A stretch of 64,000 nt of DNA. Source: Vibrionaceae bacterium. Lineage in GTDB: Bacteria > Pseudomonadota > Gammaproteobacteria > Enterobacterales > Vibrionaceae. Under the pieces are notes generated by a model. It did no database searches. It worked only from the letters and a program-made list of their open reading frames with translations, and was not told where the DNA came from. Shown here piece after piece: positions 37,472-46,602 of this stretch; within the stretch, counting starts at the first letter, position 1; every line of letters begins with the position of its first letter. Location of the stretch: the NCBI GenBank assembly GCA_018222805.1, contig JAAEZQ010000001.1, positions 1-64,000 of the forward strand. Reading direction: 5' to 3'. The position numbers were made by a program, and so were the translations under genes.

Positions 37472-39042
37472 GCCATCTCCTTTGAAAAATACACCGTGAA
37501 TGCGGTTTCTAACTCGTCGCTATCAAGTTCCATATGGCCAAGTCCTTGCTCAACAATAGAACGTACGATGTGCATACCCACGCCATGTTCAGTTCTGCTT
37601 TGTTTGCTGGTAAAACCCAGCTCGCACAAGGTTTCAAGCCCACTTTCAATCATCGGCCCATTGTTTACTATTTGGATAGTGTACTCACACTCGGATTCTG
37701 AGATATGAATATCGACACGACCATCCTCTTTTCCTTTCACTGCGTCCAATGAGTTTTGTGCCAGGTTGCCTATTAACCCACACATTTGCTCTTCCGATAA
37801 ACGCTTAGAGAGCCGACACAAATCACTTTGGCAATCAATGCTAAATGCAACGCCAAGCTCATTCGCTTTACTGGCTTTAGCCAAAATCAACGCAGATAAT
37901 GCAGGCTGGTGAAGAAGAGCGTGTAATGAGTCCAGTTGTGACTGGCTGGCTTTAGCTTGCGATAAACAAACCGCTAATGCTTTTTCGTAGGCCCCCATCT
38001 GTAGCAAGCCTGAAATAGTCGAGAGTTTATTTTGATATTCGTGCCGAGTCACTCTCATGTTCTCCATATACTGGTTTACCTGACTTATTTTCTCCGAAAG
38101 TACGTGCATCTCATTTTGGTCGCGTAAACTAAACACTGCTCCATAAGATTCTCCGCTAGAGGTACGTAGCGTCACTCGGTTAACCACCAAGTTTTTGCCA
38201 TTCACACGAATTAACCCATTGATGTAGTCTTCCCCATCTAGAGAAAAACAGGTCGGGTTATCCACACCATCGATGAATTCGTCACCATGCTCTTTGTTAT
38301 AATTCAGCATCGAACGAGCCGAATCATTAATAAGGTATAAATGTCCTTCTGAGTTTATTGCCACCAATCCTTCATAAGTCGCCTCCAAAACCCCCTGATA
38401 CGTTTTTAACGCCTGCCTAAGCTGCCAGGGTTCCATCTCCTGCATCTGTTTTCTTACATAGTGTGAGAACTTCCATGACAACCAAATACAGATGCAAACA
38501 GCTCCAAGTCCGAAAACAAACAAAGGTAACAGGCGTTCGCTGGTCCACAAATCCAATGTATCAATGAGGTATCCGACTTTGATCATTCCAATTACGCTGC
38601 CATCGTCAGAAAAGATTGGCGAAATATATCGAATAGAAGGGCCTAACGAACCGATACCGTACGATAGGTAAGACTCACCACTGTTTAATGCCCTTTCGAT
38701 ATCACCGCCAGTAACATGCAGGCCAATGCGTTCCTCGACGGGGTGTGCCAGCCTGATACCGTTTTTATCGCTAACGGTAATAAAGTCTGCATCACTCACC
38801 GCTTGAACTGCAGTAATAATCTCTGAAACAGATGAAGCTTTTCCAGAGGCAACAGCAGCAACGAGACTGGGTAACTGAGATAGCTGTTGCGATTGAACTT
38901 GAGCTCGTAAGCTGATTTGCTGTGTGAGGATTTCATCCAATTGATACGCACTGTAACTCCACCAGCTCAACATAACAAATAGCATCACACCACTGAGTAA
39001 AGCGGCCAGTTGTTTAGTGAAGGTGAAAGAGGTGAAAGACAC
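37468..39042 (-). CDS. CitA/DcuS-family sensor histidine kinase
   Basis: A 524-residue membrane kinase. Two transmembrane helices (about residues 12-32 and 170-190) flank a periplasmic sCache/PAS-type carboxylate sensor. A cytoplasmic PAS lies at about residues 215-315, then the H-box TRHEYQNKLSTISGLLQMG near residue 335 and the ATPase domain with NSLDAVKG and HGVGMHIVRSI. Family members sense citrate, fumarate or similar acids. It faces away from the DASS transporter gene across 275 bases. Confidence 0.9.
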   Translation of the reverse strand: MSFTSFTFTKQLAALLSGVMLFVMLSWWSYSAYQLDEILTQQISLRAQVQSQQLSQLPSLVAAVASGKASSVSEIITAVQAVSDADFITVSDKNGIRLAHPVEERIGLHVTGGDIERALNSGESYLSYGIGSLGPSIRYISPIFSDDGSVIGMIKVGYLIDTLDLWTSERLLPLFVFGLGAVCICIWLSWKFSHYVRKQMQEMEPWQLRQALKTYQGVLEATYEGLVAINSEGHLYLINDSARSMLNYNKEHGDEFIDGVDNPTCFSLDGEDYINGLIRVNGKNLVVNRVTLRTSSGESYGAVFSLRDQNEMHVLSEKISQVNQYMENMRVTRHEYQNKLSTISGLLQMGAYEKALAVCLSQAKASQSQLDSLHALLHQPALSALILAKASKANELGVAFSIDCQSDLCRLSKRLSEEQMCGLIGNLAQNSLDAVKGKEDGRVDIHISESECEYTIQIVNNGPMIESGLETLCELGFTSKQSRTEHGVGMHIVRSIVEQGLGHMELDSDELETAFTVYFSKEMA

Positions 39043-39317
39043 GTCATAGTTCCTAAAGATAGCCTAGCCCAAAGCTTACCGTAAGTCTGAACGAATTATT
39101 TAGGAATACGCGATAAAATTTGACCGATATCCCAATGATAAATTTTATGATTTTTATTACTTTAATAAGTTTATTCTCAATGAGTTTGCAGCCCGAACCT
39201 GCCGGGACACCCAAGTTAAATAAGTGCCCAAACAACTTTCCCATGAAATTGATTTGTCTCAGTTTTCTTTACCATCCAGACCCTATCATTGACAAAAATT
39301 AACTTGGAGATGGATGT

Positions 39318-40721
39318 ATGAATGATTCCAAAATAAAGATGCTCCTGCTGGTAGCGATAGGCTGTATGTTATGGTTTATCCCGACACCTGAAGGACTATC
39401 CGATCAAGCCTGGCAAATGATGGCTATTTTTGTCACGACCGTGCTGAGTTTGATTCTCGCGCCTTTACCTCTTGGTGCAATGGCCTTAACGGGCTTAACT
39501 GTAGCGACTTTACTTGGTGTACTGCCAATAAAGACCGCACTCACTGGCTTTGCTCACCCGACTATTTGGATGATCGCCGCTGCGTTTTTCATCTCCCGCG
39601 GCTTTATCACGACCGGGTTTGGACGACGTGTGGGTTACTGGTTTATCGCAAAATTAGGTCATAACTCACTTGGTCTTGCGTACGGCCTTGTTTTAACGGA
39701 TTTGCTGTTTGCACCTGCGACGCCAAGTACGACAGCACGTTGTGGTGGCATCATCTCTCCTCTATTCCGCTCTGTTGCCAGCGCATACGACTCCGATCCT
39801 GCAAAAGGGACAGAAAACCGTATCGGAGCATTTTTGGTTCAGTGTATCTTCCAATGTAATGCGATCACGTGTGCTATGTTCCTGACTTCGATGGCAGGTA
39901 ACCCTCTGGCCGCTAACTTTGCAAAAGAACAAGGAGTCGAGATCACATGGGCTGGTTGGGCAACCGCTGCGATCGTACCTGGCCTACTGTGTTTATTCCT
40001 TATTCCACTTGTTATGTACTTTGTGTTTCCGCCTGAGTTAAAGAAAACCCCTGAAATGCGCGAAATTGCTCGTCAGAAATTGGCTGAAATGGGTAAGATG
40101 TCACGCGATGAGGTCATGGTTGGTATCACTTTCGTCGGTATGGTATCACTTTGGGTTCTTGGTCCAACGTTAGGCATTCATTCAACGGTTACGGCGCTAC
40201 TGGGTTTAGTATTCTTGCTGATGACACGCACCATTACCTGGGACGCGGTACTGGGTGAAAAAGAAGCCTGGCATACCATCACTTGGTTCGCCGTTCTGGT
40301 GATGATGGCGGCACAACTTAACAGCCTGGGCTTTATCGGCTGGTTCAGTCAGTCTATGAGCGAATCGCTGTCTGGATTTGGCTGGGTTACAACGGTTGTT
40401 GTACTGCTGCTGGTTTATTATTACAGTCACTACTTAATGGCAAGTGCAATGGCTCATATTAGCGCCATGTATTCTGCATTCCTGGCCATCGCTATTTCAG
40501 CGGGGGCACCACCTATGCTAGCTGCTATCATACTGGGTATTTTCAGTAATCTATACATGTCAACGACTCACTACTCTTCAGGCCCGGCTCCAATACTGTT
40601 TGGCGCAGGATTCCACAGCCTTCAAAGCTGGTGGAAAATCGGGTTCATCTTCTCTCTCATCGTTATCCCGGTATTTATTTTTGTGGGTGGCGCATGGTGG
40701 AAATTGCTTGGCCTTTGGTAA
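39318..40721 (+). CDS. DASS-family anion:sodium symporter or antiporter
   Basis: A 467-residue inner-membrane carrier of the SLC13/CitT family with about 11 to 13 helices. Signatures are APATPSTTARCGGIISPLF near residue 134 and SSGPAPILFGAG near residue 420, the two ion/substrate-binding loops. It resembles CitT, TtdT and 2-oxoglutarate/malate translocators, so a di- or tricarboxylate is the likely substrate. The position opposite a CitAB-type pair suggests acid-induced expression. Confidence 0.88.
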   Translation: MNDSKIKMLLLVAIGCMLWFIPTPEGLSDQAWQMMAIFVTTVLSLILAPLPLGAMALTGLTVATLLGVLPIKTALTGFAHPTIWMIAAAFFISRGFITTGFGRRVGYWFIAKLGHNSLGLAYGLVLTDLLFAPATPSTTARCGGIISPLFRSVASAYDSDPAKGTENRIGAFLVQCIFQCNAITCAMFLTSMAGNPLAANFAKEQGVEITWAGWATAAIVPGLLCLFLIPLVMYFVFPPELKKTPEMREIARQKLAEMGKMSRDEVMVGITFVGMVSLWVLGPTLGIHSTVTALLGLVFLLMTRTITWDAVLGEKEAWHTITWFAVLVMMAAQLNSLGFIGWFSQSMSESLSGFGWVTTVVVLLLVYYYSHYLMASAMAHISAMYSAFLAIAISAGAPPMLAAIILGIFSNLYMSTTHYSSGPAPILFGAGFHSLQSWWKIGFIFSLIVIPVFIFVGGAWWKLLGLW

Positions 40722-40742
40722 GCTTGGCGATTACCCCTTCGC

Positions 40743-40778
40743 AAACAAAAACCGCCTTTATTGGCGGTTTTTTGTTTG
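40743..40778. terminator. bidirectional terminator
   Basis: AAACAAAAACCGCC-TTTATT-GGCGGTTTTTTGTTTG, between the convergent transporter and GNAT genes. Confidence 0.92.
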
Positions 40779-40784
40779 CTTACT

Positions 40785-41333
40785 TTATGTCAGAGGCAAC
40801 TCATAGACTCCCAACCTCTGAGAACGATCCAGCCTATCGAGCTCATGGTCCAAATAGTGTTTCAATTTCGCCCCGGTACGCTCTGCAATTTTGATACTCG
40901 CTATATTCTCTTCCAAACAATGGAATTGGATCGATTGAGCATTTCCTTTCTTTTTGAGATAAAGGATGAGTACCGAAAGCGCCTGATCAATTAACTTATT
41001 ACCTCTGCCATGCTCCGCAAGCCAATAAGCAATCTCGGTCACGGACGTCTCAGGATCGACCCCTTTCGAGCCTATCACGCCCGTAAAACGATCGTCGAAG
41101 TAAATCGCAAACCAATATGCATCTACAGCGTTGCTATTTACTCTCTGGGATATATAGTGACCCGCTTCTCTTCTGTTGGTCACAAAATCAGGCCAGGGTA
41201 AATAAGCCGTTAACCGTTCCCGATTCGCATTGACTGTTTCTAGCAGCTCTACACTATGTTTTGACGCTAACGGCTCGATCGATATTCTGTCAGATATCGT
41301 AAAGCGCTGTTGTAAATCATCGGCTTGAAGCAT
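40785..41333 (-). CDS. RimJ/RimL-type GNAT acetyltransferase
   Basis: A 182-residue N-acetyltransferase of the ribosomal-protein-serine type. It begins ISDRISIEPLASKHSVELLE, as RimL proteins do, and has YWLAEHGRGNKLIDQAL near residue 115, the acetyl-CoA loop, and FHCLEENIASIKIAERTGAK near residue 145. The substrate may be an N-terminal amine of a protein or a small molecule. It lies nine bases downstream of the Nudix gene. Confidence 0.83.
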   Translation of the reverse strand: MLQADDLQQRFTISDRISIEPLASKHSVELLETVNANRERLTAYLPWPDFVTNRREAGHYISQRVNSNAVDAYWFAIYFDDRFTGVIGSKGVDPETSVTEIAYWLAEHGRGNKLIDQALSVLILYLKKKGNAQSIQFHCLEENIASIKIAERTGAKLKHYLDHELDRLDRSQRLGVYELPLT

Positions 41334-41342
41334 TATTTACCT

Positions 41343-41798
41343 TCAGTATTGTTCTATGAGAGTGAAAGGTGTCAGTTTGGACTTATCAGCGTAATACATC
41401 CACACATGCTCATAAAGTTTGTGTTGATTTGCAAAAGGCGCCAATTGTTTCGCTTCTTCTAATGTGCACCAGCGATATTCAGTATGCTCGTGGTTTAGAG
41501 TGACACCTTGATTGGGCTGGCAGAAAATAACAAAACACGGAATAACCATGATGCAGTTCTTTTGGGCTTCATAAAACTGCTCCAGATAATCTGCCGTGTG
41601 CAGTTCAACATCGTCAATTTGGGTTTCTTCTTTGAGCTCTCTCAAAATGGTTTGCCACCCTCGCTCCCCCTCTTCAACACCACCTGCTACATGACACCAA
41701 TAACCACCTTTCACTCGTTTTAATAGCAACATTTTAATCATGCCATCGATCTCAGAAATGACGACACCTGACACGTGGGTAGATTGTATTGGAATCAT
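41343..41798 (-). CDS. Nudix hydrolase
   Basis: A 151-residue Nudix protein. The box is intact: GGVEEGE, seven residues, RELKEET near residues 39-58. It resembles small MutT/NudB-like pyrophosphatases (dATP or dihydroneopterin triphosphate), but the substrate is not determined. It is first in a two-gene unit with the GNAT gene. Confidence 0.83.
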   Translation of the reverse strand: MIPIQSTHVSGVVISEIDGMIKMLLLKRVKGGYWCHVAGGVEEGERGWQTILRELKEETQIDDVELHTADYLEQFYEAQKNCIMVIPCFVIFCQPNQGVTLNHEHTEYRWCTLEEAKQLAPFANQHKLYEHVWMYYADKSKLTPFTLIEQY

Positions 41799-41992
41799 GT
41801 TGTTTCCTTCTGTGTTAAGCAGATTTAGATCAAGTACATAACGTAATGTGTCGATGTTTCCCTATTGATGAGCACTGTGTATAGGCATCTGGTTGTAATG
41901 TCATTTTATCGGCAAATTTCATTTTATCTAGTGGCTTATTTTGACCACTGGGTATGTTAAAGTGAGATTTCACGCAACAATCGAGCATTCGT

Positions 41993-42898
41993 ATGTCTAA
42001 TTCTTTCAGCACTATGGTTCCCATTGGTGTGCGCTTTATGGTTCTTTCTGCCTTTGGTTTCGCACTGATGTCCGCGACGGTTAAACACGTCAGTTTATAC
42101 GGTATCCCCGTTTTTGAGATCGTGGCGGCAAGGGCTCTAGTTTCCTTAGTGATTAGTTACTTAGATGTGAAACGTAAACGAATCTCAATCTGGGGAAATA
42201 ACAAACCTTTATTGCTTATTCGTGGCGCTGTCGGTACCGTTGCGTTGGTCTGTGTTTACTACTCTGTCACTACGTTACCTTTGGCAGAAGCGACCATATT
42301 CCAATATATTCATCCGGCATTTACTGCCTTACTTGCGGTATTTTTCCTGAAAGAGCGAATTCAACTATCAACATTGATTTGTATCGCTTTATGTTTACTG
42401 GGTATCTATGTGATGGTGCGCCCCGAAACAGGGCTATCAGCCGACCACTCCCTGCCTCCATTTAGTGTCATGATGGCGCTATTTGGCGCATTTGGTAGCT
42501 CTATCGCGTATGTTATCGTCAGAAAACTAAGCCGGACAGAAGACAGTTCGGTCATTATTTTTTATTTCCCTCTTGTCGCCCTGCCAGCGTCGATAATATT
42601 GATGGGTGACAATTTTGTTGTGCCGGATCTCTATCTGACACTCATGTTGATTTTAGTCGGTGTCTTCACGCAAATTGGCCAACTTGGCATGACGAAAGCC
42701 ATGCAGACTCAAGAAGCAGGCAAAGCCTCAGCCTACTCTTATATTCAAATTGTCTTCTCTGGCCTAATAGGGATTATCATCTTTGATGAGGTACCGTCAG
42801 TATGGACTTATGTTGGTGGTGGCTTAATCGTAACAGGTGCGATGATAAACGCGTTTGGTCGACACGTTCGATTGCCATTTGTGCGAAGAAGCGCGTAA
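41993..42898 (+). CDS. EamA-family DMT exporter
   Basis: A 301-residue inner-membrane protein with ten hydrophobic helices in two EamA repeats (about residues 12-140 and 155-290). The end of the first repeat reads ALLAVFFLKERIQLSTLICI, the family hallmark. Such exporters move amino acids, S-adenosylmethionine or other metabolites. It ends just before the qrr terminator on the opposite strand. Confidence 0.86.
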   Translation: MSNSFSTMVPIGVRFMVLSAFGFALMSATVKHVSLYGIPVFEIVAARALVSLVISYLDVKRKRISIWGNNKPLLLIRGAVGTVALVCVYYSVTTLPLAEATIFQYIHPAFTALLAVFFLKERIQLSTLICIALCLLGIYVMVRPETGLSADHSLPPFSVMMALFGAFGSSIAYVIVRKLSRTEDSSVIIFYFPLVALPASIILMGDNFVVPDLYLTLMLILVGVFTQIGQLGMTKAMQTQEAGKASAYSYIQIVFSGLIGIIIFDEVPSVWTYVGGGLIVTGAMINAFGRHVRLPFVRRSA

Positions 42899-42938
42899 TA
42901 AATAGACCCAATCACCTCAAAGCCTTTGGCTTGAAGGC

Positions 42939-43046
42939 AAAAAAAAGCCAACCACAATTTCTGAGATTGGCGGTATGTATACGTGAACAAATTGCGTTCA
43001 CTAACAACGTCAGTTGGCTAGGTGACCCTCGGCTTAGAAAGGGTCA
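42939..43046 (-). ncRNA. qrr: Qrr quorum-regulatory small RNA
   Basis: About 108 nt on the minus strand. It carries the invariant Qrr core GGGTCACCTAGCCAACTGAC followed directly by GTTGTTAGTGAA. The first stem is TGACCC...GGGTCA, a second is GTGAAC-GCAATTT-GTTCAC, and the last (GCCAA...TTGGC) is followed by eight T. Transcription should start at T43046, exactly 12 bases past the sigma-54 -12 GC. Qrr RNAs pair, with Hfq, to luxR-type and luxO and aphA mRNAs at low cell density. I cannot say which Qrr (1 to 5) it is; it is not beside luxOU here. Confidence 0.93.
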
Positions 43047-43057
43047 CCCTACTGAAG

Positions 43058-43072
43058 GCATAACCCATGCCA
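43058..43072 (-). promoter_or_regulatory. sigma-54 promoter of qrr
   Basis: Minus strand TGGCATGGGTTATGC: the -24 GG and -12 GC are separated by exactly ten bases, as sigma-54 requires, and the spacing to the TGACCC start is right. Confidence 0.88.
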
Positions 43073-43156
43073 TCTTTTGAATGCATAAAAACTGATTGAT
43101 ATTTAACCAACTTCACTAAAACGTAATCGATAGTGACCATTTGCTTAAGCATTTTA

Positions 43157-43169
43157 TTGCAAACTGCAA
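43157..43169 (-). promoter_or_regulatory. LuxO binding site, perfect
   Basis: TTGCA-AAC-TGCAA is the full TTGCANNNTGCAA consensus of LuxO, about 110 bases upstream of the qrr start, a normal enhancer distance for a sigma-54 activator. Confidence 0.8.
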
Positions 43170-43177
43170 AGCCAGCT

Positions 43178-43190
43178 TAGCATTTCGCAA
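43178..43190 (-). promoter_or_regulatory. second, imperfect LuxO-type site
   Basis: Minus strand TTGCG-AAA-TGCTA is a two-mismatch copy of the LuxO site, centred 21 bases (two helical turns) from the perfect one. Paired sites are usual at qrr genes. Confidence 0.55.
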
Positions 43191-43259
43191 GCTAAACGCG
43201 CCTATTGTTGAAACTATTATTAATAGATTATCGACTCTATGATGACGCCTTATCGCCAA

Positions 43260-43652
43260 TTACCACAGTTTTCCGTATGGCAAATAAATCATATTCAAAA
43301 CAACTAATGCTACGATGATTAAAAAGGTTACTTGCATCCCTTTAACCCTTCCTTTCAGGCTTTCTTGCAGAATACCTCGCGCATGAATAATACGGCCAAT
43401 CACGAAGATGATTCCAGTGAGATGAATCCAAACCGGTTGAGCTCCGTTGAACTCTAATAGAACCATCAATATCAATGTAATGGGTATATATTCACTCGCA
43501 TTGCTTTGAGCACTTCGTGCGATTTGAAGAGATTCAATCCCACCATCAGCGTAAGCAACCTTATTCACTCGTCTCTGTTTGATGACCTGGATTGCCAGCC
43601 AGATGAATAGTACAGCCAAAATACAAGCATAGAGAGCGGTGATCATATCCAT
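43260..43652 (-). CDS. MAPEG-family membrane protein
   Basis: A 130-residue protein with four hydrophobic helices. The family pattern ARSAQSNASEYIPITLILM near residue 45 and IGRIIHARGIL near residue 85 place it with the bacterial MAPEG proteins (YecN type), some of which bind glutathione. Its role here is unknown. It is transcribed toward qrr; the LuxO sites lie just past its stop codon. Confidence 0.83.
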   Translation of the reverse strand: MDMITALYACILAVLFIWLAIQVIKQRRVNKVAYADGGIESLQIARSAQSNASEYIPITLILMVLLEFNGAQPVWIHLTGIIFVIGRIIHARGILQESLKGRVKGMQVTFLIIVALVVLNMIYLPYGKLW

Positions 43653-43709
43653 TCCTTTTGGTTTATCGTTCTATCACTATAGTTAATTCACGACACAGCG
43701 TCAGACAAC

Positions 43710-44441
43710 CTACAAGCTCAGCCCCTGAAAAATGGCCGTAAATCCGCTTAAAAAGCAGAGTATAAGCGCACCGATACGGATCTTTTCTTTCGGTAAGGAT
43801 TGCGTGGTCTTCATCGCTAACCAGTAACCAAGCGCCGCGGCAGGTAACAGAGGAAGCGTTATCACCAAATGATTCAATGTGAAGAAACCAGCAGGTATCT
43901 GGACTATCAATGAAATGATAGAACTGAATACAAAGAATGCCGACAAGTTGCCACGTAACTGATTCGCTTCTTGATGTTGAAGCAAAAGTGCCATTGGTGG
44001 TCCCCCTATGGCGGAACTGGTACCAAATAGGCCAGAAAAGAAACCCGCAAACGTCATCCGTTTTGGTGTCGGTTCGATTCGAAATGGCAGAACACTTACT
44101 ATTACGGCAAACAGTACTAAGATACCAATCCATAATGTCAGTACTTCCGTCGATACGAAGAACAGCATGACCCCACCAATAATAGATCCCGGAATCCGCC
44201 CTATCAATGCCATTTTCAAGCCTCCGATCTCAACACTGCTGCGGTGCTTCATTGCATTCATCAATGAAATAAATAAGGCGACTAAACAGATAGGTGCAGG
44301 AACATATTCTGGAAACCATATAATAAGTAGAGGTGCAGAAACAATCGCTAAGCCAAAACCAATCGCCGTTTGAACGTAGGACCCCAGAAAGATCAGCCCT
44401 AACGCTACGTAATTTATCGAATCGAATTCCATCGAGACCAT
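43710..44441 (-). CDS. TauE/SafE (TSUP) family permease
   Basis: A membrane protein of about 243 residues with eight hydrophobic helices. FLGSYVQTAIGFGLAIVSAP near residue 14 and FAGFFSGLFGTSSAIGGPPM near residue 133 are the two family repeats. TSUP proteins export sulfite, sulfoacetate or other anions. I set the start at 44441 (MVSMEFDS); 44432 is equally possible, and the longer frame to 44516 has no family support. Confidence 0.82.
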   Translation of the reverse strand: MVSMEFDSINYVALGLIFLGSYVQTAIGFGLAIVSAPLLIIWFPEYVPAPICLVALFISLMNAMKHRSSVEIGGLKMALIGRIPGSIIGGVMLFFVSTEVLTLWIGILVLFAVIVSVLPFRIEPTPKRMTFAGFFSGLFGTSSAIGGPPMALLLQHQEANQLRGNLSAFFVFSSIISLIVQIPAGFFTLNHLVITLPLLPAAALGYWLAMKTTQSLPKEKIRIGALILCFLSGFTAIFQGLSL

Positions 44442-44929
44442 TCTTATTTTTAATGAGACAACGAAAGCGTTACCAGATACCTTCTGTACATGGAGACGCT
44501 TAATCCTCTGTAGCATTCATTAAAGTAAATGAAAGTACAATGTATTTATACTCAAATGACGTCAAGATACAGGCGCTGAACGCGAACTGGTGATCACTAG
44601 CCTCTCCTTAGTCAACGAGTGATATGATGATGCCGTGACTTATATTCAGCAATACGACGAATAGAATGCACACACATTGCACTCAATGCTCGTACCTTGA
44701 GGCATTTAAAGCGGTAAAAATCACATCAATAGCAAATGAATAGTCTGTTCTTACCAGATACCTCGATAATCCCTGGCTTTACATGAAGCGAAATCTAACA
44801 CGAGTGAATTTCGTTTTTTGAAAATGTCATTTTCCTTCAATTAGTCCGGAATTTTCCTACAATCCTATTCAATCCGATAAGGTTGTATCCGGACAAACAA
44901 TTAACTTTAATAATTAAATGAGGTCCACT
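44442..44929. other. 488-base region upstream of the NarL-type regulator
   Basis: No gene seen. Near its right end are TTCCTACAA (44855-44863), a partly matching inverted half (GGTTGTATCC, 44882-44891) and TCCGGA on either side (44845-44850 and 44889-44894), together a candidate operator for the regulator downstream. Promoters for the divergent TSUP gene must lie at the left end. Confidence 0.4.
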
Positions 44930-45538
44930 GTGAAAAACGTTCTTATTATTGATGCTCAACCGCTTTACAGTGAAGCACTTGCGACTCTTGTAAACAATGT
45001 AATGAATACTGCAGACGTAAAACAGTCGACAAGTGGCTCACAAGTCATGGACTTAGTTCGAAATCAACGGATTGATTTAATTATCTTAGACGTGGTCGTT
45101 GGCGATCGAGATGGTATGCGTTTAGCAAAAAATATTTTAGCGACCGGGTACCAAGGTAAGATTCTTTTTATCTCTTCAAAAGACTATTCGAGCCTATCAA
45201 AAGCAGCTTATGAGCTTGGCGCAAATGGCTTTTTGAACAAAAACGAGAGTAAACAAACCATTATGGACGCTATTGTGGGTGTTTCTCGTGGTTACTCGAT
45301 ATTTAAACTGAAACACACACAATCTTCAAACAATGTTGCTTTGTCAAAAAGGGAAGCAATGGTGTTCCATTACTTAGCTCAGGGCTATTCAAATAAACGA
45401 ATTTCTGAGCAATTGTCACTGAGCGCAAAAACCATCAGTACTTATAAAACAAGAATTTTGAAAAAGTACCACGCGACCTCTTTGATAGAATTACTGCATA
45501 CACTTCCGCAGTCAGAGAACACTCAGGTTTTCGGTTAA
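44930..45538 (+). CDS. NarL/FixJ-type response regulator with altered acidic pocket
   Basis: A 202-residue receiver plus LuxR-type HTH protein. The phospho-acceptor lies in IILDVVVGDRDG near residue 51 and the Lys in FLNKNES near residue 101; the HTH is SNKRISEQLSLSAKTISTYKTRI near residues 155-177. The usual acidic pair (DD/DE) at the start is DA here (LIIDAQP), so one metal ligand is missing. I chose the GTG at 44930, six bases after GAGG. It resembles the NarL regulator at 47967-48578 and may belong to the same circuit. Confidence 0.83.
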   Translation: MKNVLIIDAQPLYSEALATLVNNVMNTADVKQSTSGSQVMDLVRNQRIDLIILDVVVGDRDGMRLAKNILATGYQGKILFISSKDYSSLSKAAYELGANGFLNKNESKQTIMDAIVGVSRGYSIFKLKHTQSSNNVALSKREAMVFHYLAQGYSNKRISEQLSLSAKTISTYKTRILKKYHATSLIELLHTLPQSENTQVFG

Positions 45539-46422
45539 ATCGCCATATATTTAGCAATTGCACCAGTTAAAAGCTGGTGCATGGCATCATAGCGATGACT
45601 TTGCTTCATCTGTAAAACGACTTTTGGCCAGCCATTTATATAATAGGATTCTGGAACCCGTATAAATCGATAACCATCTATTGGAGATTGAAATTCGTGC
45701 AATACCGTTGCAGCGCCCATCTCTTTTACAAGTTTGAGTACCGCACTTACGTTATCAAAGGTTGCGACCCTATTGATCGTCAAGCCTTTCTCCTCCATTC
45801 CACGTTTAACAATTTGTTCACGATCCTTCCAACCAACTAGCCCATGCATCACAAAAGGTAATTGAGCAGCATCCTTCAAAGTGGTAATGCCCGATTCTTC
45901 TGCAACTACCACAACCGCCGGTGCATAACCGACAAAGTGCTGGTAAATGGACTTTGGCAGCTCATCGTTAAAATAATGCAGTTGAACATCTACTTTGCCA
46001 AGTAGTATGTCTTCAACCGTATGCTCGTTATTGGTCGTTATCGTGATATGAGCTTTAGGAAACACCGACATTAATTCCATCGCAAGCAGGTGCCCAAAAG
46101 AGTACTGTGCGACTTGAGGTAACGAGATAGTGATGTCTTTTTCGTAATTTTCTGGCTGAAACTCCGAACGCAGCAAACATGTTTCCAATTGATCAAGCGC
46201 TTCAGTAATTTGCGGTAATTGGCGCACTAAATAGTCTGTTGGCTCAAAACGGTGAGGATGGCGAATAAATAACTCATCATTGAGCTGCTCTCGCAAACGG
46301 GCGAGATATTTACTGATCGATGCTTCGCTTTTCCCTAGTGCTTTAGCCACCGGTTTAAGCTGACGATGCTTTTCTAGCAAAACCAAAATTTTTAAGAGAT
46401 TGAGATCGAGATCTTTATTCAA
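45535..46422 (-). CDS. LysR-family regulator, LeuO/NodD-like branch
   Basis: About 295 residues. The N-terminal DLDLNLLKILVLLEKHRQLK and GKSEASISKYLARL helix-turn-helix define it, and the effector domain follows from about residue 95 (ITISLPQVAQYSFGHLL). No ATG is available; I place the start at the TTG at 46422, just before NKDLDLN, while an upstream in-frame TTG at 46476 would add 18 residues. It overlaps the convergent NarL-type gene by four bases at the 3' ends. Target unknown. Confidence 0.75.
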   Translation of the reverse strand: MNKDLDLNLLKILVLLEKHRQLKPVAKALGKSEASISKYLARLREQLNDELFIRHPHRFEPTDYLVRQLPQITEALDQLETCLLRSEFQPENYEKDITISLPQVAQYSFGHLLAMELMSVFPKAHITITTNNEHTVEDILLGKVDVQLHYFNDELPKSIYQHFVGYAPAVVVVAEESGITTLKDAAQLPFVMHGLVGWKDREQIVKRGMEEKGLTINRVATFDNVSAVLKLVKEMGAATVLHEFQSPIDGYRFIRVPESYYINGWPKVVLQMKQSHRYDAMHQLLTGAIAKYMAI

Positions 46423-46602
46423 AACGAGACACCACTTACGTCGGATATTCTTTAGCAGAAAAAGTAAGGCAGCCAACTTTCTACAAATGGCGGCCCTAAT
46501 ATAAAAGACTAAAGTTCTCGTTTGGTCAAATTTATCAAATGGTTATGTCACCGTACTGTCTGTATTTTCTTAAACACACAATATAATAACTGCCCTGCTG
46601 TA

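Noticed and set aside
42802..43080. 92-codon plus-strand frame over the qrr locus
   Set aside because: It overlaps the EamA gene end and the qrr RNA; the conserved RNA core on the other strand explains the sequence better.
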